Notes under the pieces: model-generated
What the model was told of the DNA's origin: nothing
Seen by the model: the letters and a program-made list of their open reading frames with translations, nothing else
The model's database searches: none
Translations under genes and position numbers: made by a program
Source of the DNA: Conus ventricosus
Lineage: Eukaryota > Mollusca > Gastropoda > Neogastropoda > Conidae
Direction: 5' to 3'
NCBI GenBank assembly: GCA_018398815.1
Contig: CM031607.1
Span: 79,785,985 to 79,849,984, forward strand
DNA length: 64,000 nt
Shown here: in pieces, positions 37,820 to 50,010 of the stretch
Position numbering within the stretch: the stretch's first letter is position 1
How the letters are laid out: every line of letters starts with the position of its first letter

Positions 37820-37938
37820 CTGTCAAAAATGGAAATAAAAAACAGCATCAGTTAGGCACAGAACAGTTTCACCCTTCACCTGGGAGTTTTGTTGGCATTT
37901 TCGACTCCTGTCAAAAATGGAAATAAAAAACAACATCC
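37763..37938. repeat. 88-bp tandem duplication spanning the 3' splice site of the lectin exon
   Basis: GTTAGGCACAGAACAGTT starts at 37763 and again at 37851. The following sequence, through CTGTCAAAAATGGAAATAAA, is duplicated with a few differences, giving two copies of the acceptor region and the first codons of the exon. Confidence 0.85.
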
Positions 37939-39163
37939 TTTTGTTCCTCCTTCCCACTCCCTCGACCGTCATCCCCCTAATCCCTCACTTTTCTTCACTT
38001 TCATCATCATGATGATCATCGTCATCCTTTTGACATACTTTGCTTCTACTTTTTTTTCGTTCATCGTCACTTTTGACAAAGAGACTGAGCTATACGTTTT
38101 GAATGGTCAACAGTAAAAGTGAGTGTTTCACCTTTGTTTGCAACCTTGTGTTATGAAAAGGTGAGCTTAAATGGCTCGTGCTAATTTGGCCTGTAGGCTG
38201 CCGTTTGAACACATACGTGAAATGAAGGTAAGAAGGTAAGAGATCTAAATTCCTAATTTTCTTTTCTTTTCAACTACAGTCAGCTTAGACATTGTGAAAG
38301 TATGAGGGACGTCAAAATCCTAGTCTTGTCAATGGTAATCAAAAGACCATTTTCTATATTTAAGACGGTCCTTGACCTCTGACGTTGATGTTCAATATAT
38401 CTGAAGATCTTGCCATCACCAATCACTGTATGAAGACGTTGAAAACTGGTTCTTACGTCCATGATCTGTTGTGCCCACAACCTCTTTTTACCTGGCCCAT
38501 CTTGTGACCTTGAGCACTAATCTCTTATCCCGCATTTCATTGACTATTTACAATCAAGCTTGTTCTGTTTTGTCAGATGTTACAGTAGCTGAGACAATAC
38601 CAGATGATCTTCAATGTTCATCATGACCCCCCACCTCCCCCCCCCCCCCCACACACACACACCGCCACACACACACATACACACGAATTTTTTTTTTTTT
38701 TTTTTTGTCGAGAACTTAATATACATAAAAAACAGATATAAGAATAAGGCTATCAGTATTGGACATACTGTTTGGAGTAAACAAATCTAGTCTAAATCTT
38801 GTAAATAACAAATTTATTAACTACATTATTCTTATAGCTGAGATGTGTATAAGCATTAAAAAAAAACGATTCTTTCTTCGTTCTGCAACATATTTTTGAA
38901 AAAAACAACAACTAAACATTAGAAAACATCACCTCTCTTTTAAATAGAGTGGAAACATGCTACCTGCCACAGAACTCCTTTGATAGCACTTGTTTACAAA
39001 GCAGTTACCTCTGCCGTTTTGAAATGTATGCTAGGAAGCCTGTAACCCCCCCCCCCCCCCCACCCCTCTCTCTCTCTCTGATAGTCTCTCTCTCTCTCAG
39101 TTTGTCTGACGGTCGGTCGGCCCGTCAGTCTGCCTGTCTGTCCGCCTATTTGTCTGCCTGCCA

Positions 39164-39214
<51 letters not shown>

Positions 39215-39229
39215 GTGAATTATATTTTT
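37939..39229. other. Non-coding intron or upstream sequence with simple repeats
   Basis: Contains a C run plus (AC)n and T run at 38637-38706, a C run at 39046-39061 and (CT)n tracts to 39208. No further exon of the receptor gene was recognised. Confidence 0.5.
39046..39208. repeat. Poly-C and (CT)n tracts
   Basis: C homopolymer followed by interrupted CT repeats, with an uninterrupted (CT)n at about 39170-39208. Confidence 0.95.
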
Positions 39230-39940
39230 TTATTTCTCTATATCTTCGCTTGTCTGTCTGCCTCTGCCTGTCTCTCTGCCTGCCCGTCCGTCCGTCCGTC
39301 TGTCTGTCTGTCTGTCTGTCTCTGGGTACTTGGCTATGACGTCCTGCGGTCTGTCGTAGAAACGGTCTTTTGCTTCTTTATCGCTGTCATTGGTTGGAGC
39401 ATAGCACTGGATGACATTCATCTTGATCTTCTTCTTCTTAGTTCTGAAGGATGCTGCAATGATTCTTGGTCCGTGTGCTTCCCCATGCTACCAGAGCTTG
39501 CTGAGCAGGTCCAGACAGCATGAGTGCTACACCTTCTGTGTGTGGAGCGTTGTCTTCTTCATGTCCGGAATACAGCAACATCTCTCCGCTGAGCAGTCTC
39601 TTTTGTCCTGTGTCCAACGTGTCTCGCTGATTCCAAGTAGTGTGAGGTGGTAGCTTTTCATTTCTGCCGCTACTTGTGATGTTTTTCCCGTCTCATACAT
39701 GGTCCTCACATTCCATGTTCCGACTTTGATGGTCCTAGTTGATAGAAGGGGGGTGGGGGGGGGGGGGGGGGGGTGTCGGCCTTGTGGCTTCCGTTGACTC
39801 GCGGCTTTCACTACACGGCGTCATGCGTCCTCTTGAGGATGACCCTTCCTCTTCCAGGGTAGAAGTTCCTTGGTCTGCTGTTGGCGTTTCTGTAACAAGT
39901 TGGTTTTTACGGGATGGGGGTGTTAACCCCATGCCCAACC
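39230..39940 (-). mobile_element. RTE-type LINE 5' fragment (apurinic endonuclease domain)
   Basis: A minus-strand frame near 39730 reads TIKVGTWNVRTMYETGKTSQ, then LLGISETRWTQ. A second frame near 39420 reads MNVIQCYAPTNDSDKEAKD. These are the first endonuclease blocks of RTE-like elements often annotated as craniofacial development protein 2. The 5' leader (near 39940) has a proline run translated from a poly-G tract. The element is frameshifted and cut off at a (TCTG)n microsatellite, with no RT. Confidence 0.85.
39240..39321. repeat. (TCTG)n / (TCCG)n microsatellite at the broken end of the LINE
   Basis: Runs of CTGTCTGCCTG, CCGTCCGTCCGT and CTGTCTGTCTGT. Confidence 0.92.
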
Positions 39941-40317
39941 CTCCTCCTTTATCCGGGCTTGGGACCGGCTGGGTGTTCCCCGAAGGTTACACCCAGGCGG
40001 AGTTGAATTATGCCAAAGCAACATTTATTTTGATATCTATCAAACTGGATGAAAGTCCCCGGTTTAGAGAATGCACACTGCAACTTGCAATTCGGCTGTG
40101 GGGAGGGGAGGTAGGGGGAGGTAGGGGGAGGTGAGGAATATGAAATGAAACCGCCCATAGCAGCGATGAAACAAGTCAAAATCCCTAGATCAGAATTGAT
40201 CGTTTCACAACTAACGTGTTTTTTTTTGCAATTCAAACATATAGCATCATCACCACTCTTATCGGTAATGATTACCAAAAAGCAGTTGCAATGCACTAGC
40301 ACATATTTCATCTCTAA

Positions 40318-40924
40318 AGCGGCCCACACACGATCAAACTTTTTCATCAATAGTATTGACGTCAAATTATTTGACAGTTTGACGTTTGCCCTACACGTTC
40401 AATATCATTGTGCAAAATTCAGTCTGTGCATCGCGATGGACGGAGCAACAGCGTTGGCTCTTGCGCTAGCGTGCAAGCGAAGAAACACCCAAAAAAACCG
40501 AACTAAGTGGGCCTTTTTTCCTTGTAGTATTCGCGGTATTTCTTCAGAAGAGTCTCATACGCAGTGTCTTTTTTCTGTCTGTCACTGTATTCCTTGCTTT
40601 TAATTTTCCACAGCGCAGGTAAACTCCGATAAACATCTATGAGCTCAAGAAGAAATTTCTTTTCTTCTTTTGATGGCGCCATGATGATCCGTTCTCTCCT
40701 GCGGCAAATCAAAAAGTGAAATTGGCGCAAAATATTGATGAGTACCCACACACGCTCAATAAATTGGCGGTTTGCGCAAAAAATATCAACTGAAAAAGAT
40801 CCGTCAATATATTGACGTCAATACTTTTTAGGCCATCAATATCGCCCCTACACGATCAAAAAAGTGTCAAATAATTTGACGTCAATTACTATTGATGAAA
40901 AAGTTTGAGCGTGTGTGGGCCGCT
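40318..40924. mobile_element. PIF/Harbinger-like element with about 60-bp terminal inverted repeats
   Basis: The left end AGCGGCCCACACACGATCAA and the reverse complement of the right end, AGCGGCCCACACACGCTCAA, continue matching for about 60 bp through ATTGACGTCAAATTATTTGA. A 3-bp TAA duplication flanks both ends (40315-40317 and 40925-40927), as expected for Harbinger. The interior carries a short MADF-domain ORF but no DDE transposase, so the element is non-autonomous or internally deleted. Subterminal repeats contain the palindrome TGACGTCA several times. A noisy duplicate lies at about 56334-56972. Confidence 0.85.
40503..40682 (-). pseudogene. Truncated MADF-domain ORF of a Harbinger-type transposon
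   Basis: The 59-codon frame begins MAPSKEEKKFLLELIDVYRS and continues ALWKIKSKEYSD, then YETLLKKYREYYKEK. This is the N-terminal half of a MADF (Myb/SANT-like) DNA-binding domain, common in the second protein of Harbinger transposons. It stops prematurely compared with a normal MADF domain (about 85 residues) and has no partner transposase within the 607-bp element. Confidence 0.7.
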
Positions 40925-40927
40925 TAA

Positions 40928-42012
40928 AATAAATAATGCTGTTTGGGTAAGCATCCTTCTCATTTTAAACGTAGAAAATAACACGAATTCCGCATTAAGT
41001 CAGCCCCAGTTACACGACTTCAACAACAAAAACCTAAGCAACACTTCACAAGTTATGAGGTGACCATTACAAAGCTGATAGTCAAAGGGAAGTAACCGCT
41101 GTATTTTTCGTCAGCTCTTGGTAGTGTTGCGTCCGTTGATGAAGTGCACACGCTCTGTGTGTGTGTGACGAATGTTTCTGCGAGTGCATGCATGGATGCT
41201 GATGCGGTCATGTGTGAGCATGTTGTGCGGACGTATTATCGTATCCGTGTGTACAGGTATGTCAGTGGGAGTACCGTGTATACGGGCGGGCGGGCGGTCG
41301 GTCGGGGACTCTCTCTCTCTCTCTCTCTCTCCACGTATCATGCTATTTTATAGACAACAATGACACGAAAGAACAAGCAAACAAATACTAATACCAATAA
41401 GACAACGAAAGCAAAGATTGAAAGAAAAGAATAAATAAATAAATAATTAAATATGATGAAATGAAGACATACAAAATAATGAAATTAGTTATTTAAATAA
41501 ATAAATAATAAAGATAGATGAGTAAAAATAAATAGTAAAAATAGATTAGTAAATAAATAAATACAATATATTAAACTCTTCTGGCTTTCAGAAAGCTACG
41601 GCATACTGCAATTACACAGCTGTAGGGGAAGTAATTATTATAACTGAATCTTTATAGCTTGTGTAAGTTTGCTTCCCTTGGTTAACGCAACATTGTGTCA
41701 CATTCTAAACTGTCGGCATTATCATTATGATTGACGTTCCCCACCCCTTGTCACCACCCTATCCTTACCCTACTCCCCAGTCTCTTCCTGTACCCACACC
41801 CCCTCCTCCTTTCACCCCTTCCCTTCTCCCAGTCCCCTCCCATGTATCCATCTTCCCTACAAGAGACGTGTCGGGGGAAAAAAAAAGAAAAGAAAGAAAC
41901 GTTTGGGGCGAAATTGTAATTTTCCCTGCCACAGGAAAGACTGAAACAAATAATCTCGATGAATACACGTCGAAACAACTGTTGAAAGGGCAAGTTTTCT
42001 ACACACACACAC

Positions 42013-42088
<76 letters not shown>

Positions 42089-43505
42089 TAAAACAAGTTA
42101 AAAGAGGAATCTTAAATTATATATATCCAGCAAATCATACCCAAATTTATATATCCAGTAATTCATACCCCCAAAAAGCAAGCAAACAATGTAACAATTT
42201 ATCAAATAAACTGTGACAAATGGTCATGGAAGGTGTGGTCCTCTATCGGATGGACTCAGCGTGCGTCCTCTGTCAAAGTGAAAAAGTGATTTTTTTGTCA
42301 GTCAAGTTTCATTCTCAATCTTTCTCTTACCAGTAGTGGAAGAAGCAACTTCCCGGTAAAAGTTATCGAAAGAAGTTTATTTTTCTTGGGATTGTTAAAC
42401 CTACAAAAGAGTCGCTCAGGCACTACTACCTTAGTCTTAGGTACTTAGGAGTAAGTGCTTGTGTTTCAAGTGACTGGTGGAATTAGAAATAGGACCAAAC
42501 ATAAAATAATGTGGGAACAACTAAGAGACTGACAAGAGGGGAGGGGTGGGAAAGAGGAGAGACGTGTGTATTGTGTGAGGGCGGAAGGGGATGGAATAAG
42601 AGAAAAGAAGAGATAAATAATGAATCACCCCCTCCCTCACCGAAAAAAGAAAAGAAAAAGAAACTATGACATACTACGAAAATAATAAGAAACTATGACA
42701 CTACGAAAAGAAAATCCATGTGGCATTTTTTCAAGGGAGAGAACTTCAAATATTTTCGTCCTTACTTTGTCCCAGACCACTGATTACCTCCCATAGACCA
42801 CATTTCGTTTTGCCACCACATCTGTCATGTTGTTTCCAGACCAGCCGACCTAGGAGTCAACATCAAAGCACATGAAAACTATGATCATTTTTCATAAAAG
42901 AACGCCTTCCCACACATCACCCCACCCCCACCCTCTTCTTTTTTTCTTCCTACACCCCCTCTCTTTCTCTCCCTTTTATGAATTGATGGATTGGATTTGC
43001 AATGAAGACGAATCCTTTCATTTTTCTATTGCTTTATTTTGAAATGCTTTGATTGTTCACGACATTCACTTTTTTTAACAACCATGTGTGACACGCCCAT
43101 TAGCAGGCTCCGGTTTCACGGGGGCTGCAACAGTATCCAAGAACCTTCTCGTACGCATGCTTCAAGGTACAGCAGATTCCACTACAGAAAAAAAATTCCA
43201 CTGCAAGCGGCGACAACTGGCCCACAGGAGGCCGTGCTCCTCCACAGATACCACCCCGACAGTCTGCCCAGTCAATTCTCTAACACCACAGAGCAAGTGT
43301 CATTTGATATCAATGAGGACTAAATCTGTGCTTCCTCACTACCATCAAAACATGCAAAAAAAACTGTTGTGATGTTTTGTGGAGGGTAAAGGGGTGTGCA
43401 GGTGAGACAGGCAGATGGTGATTAGTGCAGGTCCACCGGGCCGCTAGAGGTCAAGAAGACGCAGTGGACGAAGCAGAGTTTTTCTTCTTTTAATTTTCAT
43501 TAGAG
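40928..43505. other. Non-coding sequence with simple repeats
   Basis: Contains (CT)n at 41311-41331, AAAT-type low-complexity sequence at 41430-41567, a C/T-rich stretch at 41740-41850, and (AC)n-(AT)n at 42002-42087. A GC-richer patch lies at 43.08-43.47 kb with short ORFs but no recognisable domain. Confidence 0.5.
42002..42087. repeat. (AC)n-(AT)n compound microsatellite
   Basis: About 30 bp of AC followed by about 55 bp of AT dinucleotides. Confidence 0.97.
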
Positions 43506-43590
43506 AACTGATAAATGCCAATTCCTAGAGCAGCTGCTCCTCAACCAGTTGTCGGAGCAGCTGACCTAGGGCAATTGGCATTTATCAGTT
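43506..43590. ncRNA. 85-nt long-stem hairpin, pre-miRNA-like or micro-MITE
   Basis: The arm AACTGATAAATGCCAATTCC continuing to CAGCTGCTCC pairs with GGAGCAGCTG continuing to GGCATTTATCAGTT. The stem is about 33 bp with two small internal mismatches around CCTAG/CTAGG and a 13-nt loop. Length and geometry fit a microRNA precursor, but a tiny palindromic transposon end pair is equally possible. The noisy copy (about 59573-59655) retains the same structure. No miRNA family is recognised. Confidence 0.4.
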
Positions 43591-46500
43591 TATCATACTC
43601 AGCGGACTTGATTCTACTGGGATGCGCATTACGAGGTAAAAACCAACCTGGCATTACACGTTCAACCAGTTCGATTGGTTGACTCTAGAAGCGGCATATT
43701 ACTGTTCTATAACAGCTAAGACTTCAATACCAAAAAATAACTGCCTACAAACAAACATATTGTGTAGGGCTTATCGTTTTTTAATTATTAATTTACTTAA
43801 ACTTTCAGACTTTATTTTTGTTTAATCCTGTAGTTTTTCTGATCAATTTCAATAATATCATTTTCGCGCAAACATTCATAAAAATGAGGCTCTGTCTTTA
43901 TTTGAAATAGAACTACAGTCTTTAAACTGTTCTCTAAAGGTCTTTAAAAACGAGGTTATATTTTTGACTAAAATCCACACACTTATCCAGCATGTACTTC
44001 CACTGAAAGCTAGTTTGGACAAAGAGCGTTTCTTTTTTTATACTATGTCTCTTTCTGCCGAGCAGTCATCTATTTAAATAGGTGTCCTTGCGTTCCCTCA
44101 AACAATCTAAAAAAGGCTTCTAAACTCTCACTCAATTTAGTGCTGGGATCAACAAAAATATGGCATCATCCCGTCCATATAAACCTTCTTAATATATGCT
44201 TTGTTCCATTTAAGTGTTGTGCAAGAAAAAGAAATTACAATATGAGCAAAATTATAACGATAAACTGTTTTGTAACAGGTCGAGGATAATATTGTTTTCC
44301 CACAACCAGTCTGTCACAAATCAAATGAACAATGGAGGTGGTTTTTGTCTTAAAGTTTAAACTGCTCCATAGTTTTTATAACAGAATTTTAATCTAATCC
44401 AGTTATTATTTTTATAATATCTCCGTCAAAACTTGTTCTGTATAATAATATCCCTATGAGGCCTAAATGTGTATGATTAATCCAATTCAGTTCTGTAGAT
44501 TTGTTTATATTTAAGGTCAACATTGATTTTGTGCTTTGTTGTTTGATCTTAATATCCTCTCCATTGTGAGAACGACGATGGTAACGTTAAGGCGTTTTTA
44601 ACGTTAAAGTTTTGCAGCTTATATTAATTCCTTTTATTGGAGTCACTAACGCCCACAACCCATCCCTCTCCAAAATTTTAGACAGGGATTTCAAATTATC
44701 ATTGTGAAACGTGTTCTAATTTTCTGCTTGGAAAGAACTGTAATTTTGTAGAGCTTTTTTTACAACTGTTTCTTTCTGTGGAGGTTGTACTGTTTTTTCC
44801 ATACGGCGTTATTTCAATTTCTTTCCGACTGTTGTGTCGGATAAGACTTACATGTAAAGGGCCAGAGTTGGAATGCTTTTCTGAAACTTTTTTGACTGGC
44901 TAAAATTGTAAATGGGCTATGAATTCGAATTTTATTTCCCATTCTAAAATAGGTTCTAAGTGCTCATTTGAGGTCAGGTTTTCGAACTATTTTATATTCA
45001 TACTGGCCAACTATTATTTGCTCTTGATTGCGCAGGTTGTTCTAGTTTAGGAAACTTTTTGACTGTCGCCAACCTCTTTGCGTTTATAATCACCATTCTT
45101 TAGTGTCTCAAAACCATACAAAGCGCTATCTCACGTTCTGTTCAAAGGTTCAGCTAACATCTGCAAGGTCTTTTAATTTCTAAGGTTATACACCTTTACA
45201 GGCGCATAATGTAACTCTGATTCTTCTGGCCCACGCGACATTATTTTTAGTAACGTATTATTTATTTTCCAAAAACAATGTGGCAGGTTATCACATTTCC
45301 AACTTTCCCCGCTTTGTCTTTGATTTTTATATTTAAATGATCCGACCTCCCACAAACTAATCTGTTAACTGTAAATTAGGGAATTGTATAATTTATAATG
45401 CATTATGCAGCTTTTCCTGACGGAAGAGTCGTTTAAAACAGTTGAGGGACTTCCATCATATAAGTTTTCATCAGTGCCTCAGTCATCAAAAATGAAACAT
45501 AGAGTAATGAATGTAATGCAAGATCAAGCGGATTTTCCCTCATAAGTAGTTTTTGTTGACGTAACTCTAAAACTATGAACGGCCCGATGGCAGTTGTAAA
45601 GCCTAACATTTTAAGCTAGCTCTATATCAAAATAGTACCCTAATTCTTCTTCTTCAGGTTTGAAGTGTCAACATGTTTTAGATTGCATTGTTAAGTTTGA
45701 GAGCAATGTCGAAGTTACTCATTGCTTCTTTGAGCGAAGCAAAACCCGTAAATAACATTCAGGGATGGTTAACTGGCTAACTAATTGGGCCTCTATTATT
45801 AATTTTTTTTAATCTTATTATTCTCCTTGGCTTTGCTTATATTAAACCATACGACTTTGAGAATATTTCATGGGCGCGACCGTTCTGGTTCCGCATTCGT
45901 TATTAATAGCATGTTCTAAAAACGAAGGGCGGTTCTTGAGTTGTTATTGTTACAAACATTTTTTAAAACAAATTAAAAATGAGGGGCATTTTCAATATAC
46001 TGATGCAAAAATTCTGTTGGGCCGCATTACAATCTTAAATATAACAACTGACACCTCGGACATTTCTGTGAACCCAGGAATGACACCTTTCATTAAAAAG
46101 GTAAGTTTCTCCATTAAGCAGATATCTTAACCCCCCTGTTAAAAAAGGACTACATCGCGAAAGTGTGTTAGTCATCCGATTCTGTTTGTCAGAACCAGTT
46201 AATCTTTGCCGTGTTTTTGTGCTCACAATGGGTGTGGAGTGTCGTATGCCGATCATTTAAATCATCCTGATCCTTTGGTCTAGGTCGTGTACAGATTTCC
46301 AATTTTATTACACCTTCAGACGTATTTTGACTGAATTGCAAGCGCCATACTGCAAATGACAAACGTTTAATCCATTCAGAACAGAATAGACATGAAGGCC
46401 TTTTGAACGATCTGTAACGAATTCAATATTAACATCAAGTCAGACTCTTAGACAAAGTTGGACCGCAATATGGCTTAGGCACCTTATTATTGGGGGTAGC

Positions 46501-46771
46501 ACGAAATATAACTATGACTGGAATCCTCCATTACAATCTTTCCTCTTCAGGGCACAGCTGTTCACCTCGGGTCATAGAGCAAGAGCATAAAACAGCATGG
46601 ACAACATTGTTCTTAGGGCATTTTAAGGGCTAACTAATGTAGCAGGAATAGAACGAATAAAATGACTTATGCGTAACTTACGTTTGGTGTTTTGCTAGTG
46701 TTCCCAAGCACAGGCAGATCGAGCATTAACTGATCTATCTACTGGCTTTGATGCACAAAACAATACTTAGC
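43591..46771. other. AT-rich region without a recognised gene
   Basis: Mostly AT-rich. Minus-strand frames have coding-like scraps (around 44.2-44.6 and 45.17-45.36 kb) broken by many stops, perhaps remains of a very old LINE, but no diagnostic motif is present. Plus-strand ORFs (for example 45870-46130) show no domain. Confidence 0.4.
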
Positions 46772-46779
46772 ACAATGCC

Positions 46780-48282
46780 TGCTCAAACAGTATGCAGCTT
46801 TCGATGGAAGCGGCAGCTGACTAAAAGGAAAGCGTATACCAAGAAACGGATCCAGTTAATGAGACAGATCATGAAGACAGACACCTGACAGGACAGCAGA
46901 GACAGAAAACCAGCCACCATGCATGAGGCACGTGTCTCCCGCGCGAGTCTTTCCACAATAAAACCCATTACATATTACGATCAGCCACTCCAATGAGGAC
47001 AATACACCCCCATCAAGAATCTGCAATGCAAATAGTTATGACAAACACGTGCAATCCGGACTTCTTCTTTTTTTACCCTCGAATCAAACGGAAGAGAAAA
47101 GTGCTAGGTTGCAACTAAGGCCATGACACATAAAGACACAGACACACGGTTAAGTGTTAAATGAAGGAGGCTTCACTCACAGGATACCTCATCAAAGAAC
47201 ATCGCAGACATTAAAGATCGAATTCCTGAGGAACGTTGCTTCACAACAAATCTGAAATTTGTCAGCGTACTCATGTGTGCAAATGAGCGAGATCTCTTTA
47301 CTCTTTCTTCTCTGGAACTGAGAAAGTACACCTTTAATGTCAACACCTTTACTCGTGAATGCATAAAACCACCTGTACAAATTTCTTTCACTCACAAACA
47401 ACAAATAACCACGATATCAACAAACAAAGTGGCCTTAGCTCATCTATATGTAAAACTGGATAATCGATGACTGATAGATCCAATGGTGCAAATGTAATCG
47501 TTAGTTTTGTGGAATGCTTTGAAACATAAGGGCGGAAGGATCATTCCCGGAAAGAAACAGTGCCTTTCAGTCGAGGGAATTGCTTAAACTGGCTTATCTC
47601 CACCTTTGTAATGAAGTTATTACTCAGATCGAGGCTTTTCAGATTTACTGAAAAGCAATGCCAAGCCTAGACAATTCACACAGTGGGCAAGGCCCAAATG
47701 AATCAACGATACTGGATTGAAAAATCCAATAAGGCCATACCCACTTTTCTTGGCGTCTACATAACGTAAGTTAGAAAAAAAAAACGAATCAAGTGAAAAC
47801 TTCTGTTCACAATGAAGGCCAGTCCCCACACTGACACACCTGCAGTGGACACGTCACATCACACCACAGCTCATCATCACCTGTGGACACTGACCAGCCA
47901 TCACAACACATGACTGGATAGGAGACAGACAGAAGAACTTCCGACCTCGTAAAACCCTGGACACCAGTTTGTCTTGTTACAGCCATATTTCCATCCTCCA
48001 CCAGGACAGCCATTGATTTCCATTGTGCATCGAACGTAGACAGGAAGGCAAAACTTGTCGCTGAGGGAGCACCATAAATGTGTGTGTGGACAGGCTGATC
48101 ATAGAGAGACTCGAACCTTATACAACCTTTTCCATCCAGAGTGACCATGAAAGGAGAGCGGGCGAAAGACATCAGAGCTGCGTGCCAGTGAGGATTCCAG
48201 CTGACTTCCGTACACTGCATCTCATCAGCACCGTTTCAGTGACAGTCGTAAACGCCATCCATTCCTCTTTTTGGGTAACACT
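46780..48282 (-). pseudogene. Noisy copy of the GRL101-like receptor terminal exon, lacking TM5-TM7
   Basis: Corresponds to 30,790-32,293. Fragments keep clear identity (CMVAGFLSLLSCQVSVFMIC; LRYVDAKKSGYG; ESLYDQP) but frames break every 20-70 codons. Because the unit starts within the TM4 region, the C-terminal part of the 7TM domain is missing. Treat as duplicate sequence, not a paralogue. Confidence 0.85.
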
Positions 48283-48784
48283 ACAGAAAGAATCAACACA
48301 AAAGTATCAACTTGGTGCACCACATGCCTGTGAATAGAAAACAAACAGATACTACGGATTACAGAACAATGCAACAGGTCAGTATTCATCATGATTTCTT
48401 ACATGTAAGGGCAGGAAATCAACATTATTCTTAGTAACGAACAGTGATCGAACATGTCACAAAAACAACTGCACCTTCACAAGTTGGCAAGAAGGAAAAA
48501 GACTGAAAAAGTTTGCTGTCAATGGTTTTTTTTTTCGTTCTATGTATAACGGTCTTCCACAATTCCTGAAACGAAAGTTCATTTTATTTATTTTTCTTTT
48601 TTCTCATGAGCGTCTAAAAGTTCTTGTGTAGTAGTGGGTAGGATAATGTCGGATTACGTGAAGACTGCCGTTTTAACTCTTCCCTCACTCCGCCAACTTC
48701 CTCTGTATCCCAACCCCCCCCACATTTCTTACCTCTCCTTCACGCACATACATGCACACATATAGAAATGAAAATGTATTTACA

Positions 48785-50010
48785 TACAATCTTTCATGTC
48801 TTTGAGAAAGCCTTTGAAGCAATTATTCCTTTGTTGTTAGCGTAAACAGGATTCTATAAACTATTGCCAATCATTTTTTTTGTCTCCATGTATCTTTCAG
48901 TCTATAGAAAAAATCATATACGTAAACAATCAAACAGAAACTTATGTCATTAGATATGGAATACCACAGGATCTATCTTAGGACCCCTTTTGTTCATCCT
49001 AAATGAAAACGACTTAGCCTGCTATCCCAAAGGTAATTGTGAATGTTTTCAGATGAACAATTATCATTCAAAAGATGTACGGAAGTGGCCTGTAAACGTA
49101 GAAATAAAATCAAGAGCATTGAAAGACTTGTAAATTGGAGCCCAGCTAAACCACATGTCCATAAAACAAAACAAAACATAAACAAACAAACAATAAAAGA
49201 AACCATCAAAGTGTATGTAAGAATACTCGAGACAGAAAATACAATGAATTATCTCATAATTCGAGCCATTATTTTATCTGATAATAAAAACAAGAAGTTG
49301 ACTCCGCATAAAATACTGGCGTCACTATTGCCATTGATTTATCTGGGCTGATTACACCACATCCCCAGGTAAATATCTTTCAACAAAATATGTTAGTGAA
49401 TAAAAGATTTAAAAAAAAAATAAAATTTTCTTGAATATGTTACGAAGGTTTTCTCTGGTCTCATATTCATCAATTATGGATTGTGCTTCATTCTCACGGG
49501 ACAGCTTGTAGTGTCACAAGTTTAAACTGTTTCCCCGTAGTGTTAAAGAGCAAGGAAATAAGCTTTGTTGAAATCATAGGAGTCTCTGACCTCTGAGGTC
49601 ATAAGCAACTCAAACATTAACTCTCCATGGTAGGGTTATCCTAATCAAACTCAGTATGCATGCATACTGTTATGAATGGGAAATGCACCTAAAAGATTAG
49701 GGTGAAAAAAAACTTTCAAAATAAATTGTTACAAACATAAACACTCAATATTGTTTTTTCAGACCTAAAACTAATTTATACACATCCAAAAAGTAGTAAA
49801 AGCACTGAAGTTGTTTGTGGAACAGGTTTGCCAATAACGCTGACAATATCAAAAGTGGAACTCCAAATCACGAACAAAAAATGTTCATCTAGCGAAAACC
49901 TAATAGTCAGTGCAACACTTCTGATCATGATGTTTCCTTCATATCTTACTTTCCATTTATTTCATTTATTTGTGCTGTTATTAGTCGTTCATCCACATTT
50001 TTCATTCATG
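48785..50010 (+). mobile_element. Noisy copy of the Jockey/CR1-like LINE fragment
   Basis: Counterpart of 32,800-34,030; GIPQD-like and CEMF-like RT remnants are further broken by indels. Confidence 0.8.

Larger units (their letters stand above)
30779..46771 (+). repeat. 16-kb direct repeat, unit 1 (clean copy)
   Basis: The sequence from the middle of the receptor TM4 region (AATGCCATGCTCAACAG) through CTGGCTTTGATGCACAAAAC reappears in the same order and orientation directly afterwards at 46,772-62,909. All landmarks match: receptor exon, LINE fragments, minisatellite, lectin exon, Harbinger-like element and hairpin. Confidence 0.95.

Noticed and set aside
39739..40134. Plus-strand Gly-rich ORF
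   Set aside because: Antisense of the LINE endonuclease leader plus a poly-G tract.
43039..43372. Plus-strand ORFs of about 94 codons in a GC-richer patch
   Set aside because: Two overlapping frames with no recognisable domain, and neither survives as a clean frame in the other copy.
46780..48282. Second functional GRL101-like receptor gene (tandem paralogue)
   Set aside because: It is an indel-ridden copy of the same exon, cut in the TM4 region, inside a colinear noisy 16-kb duplicate.
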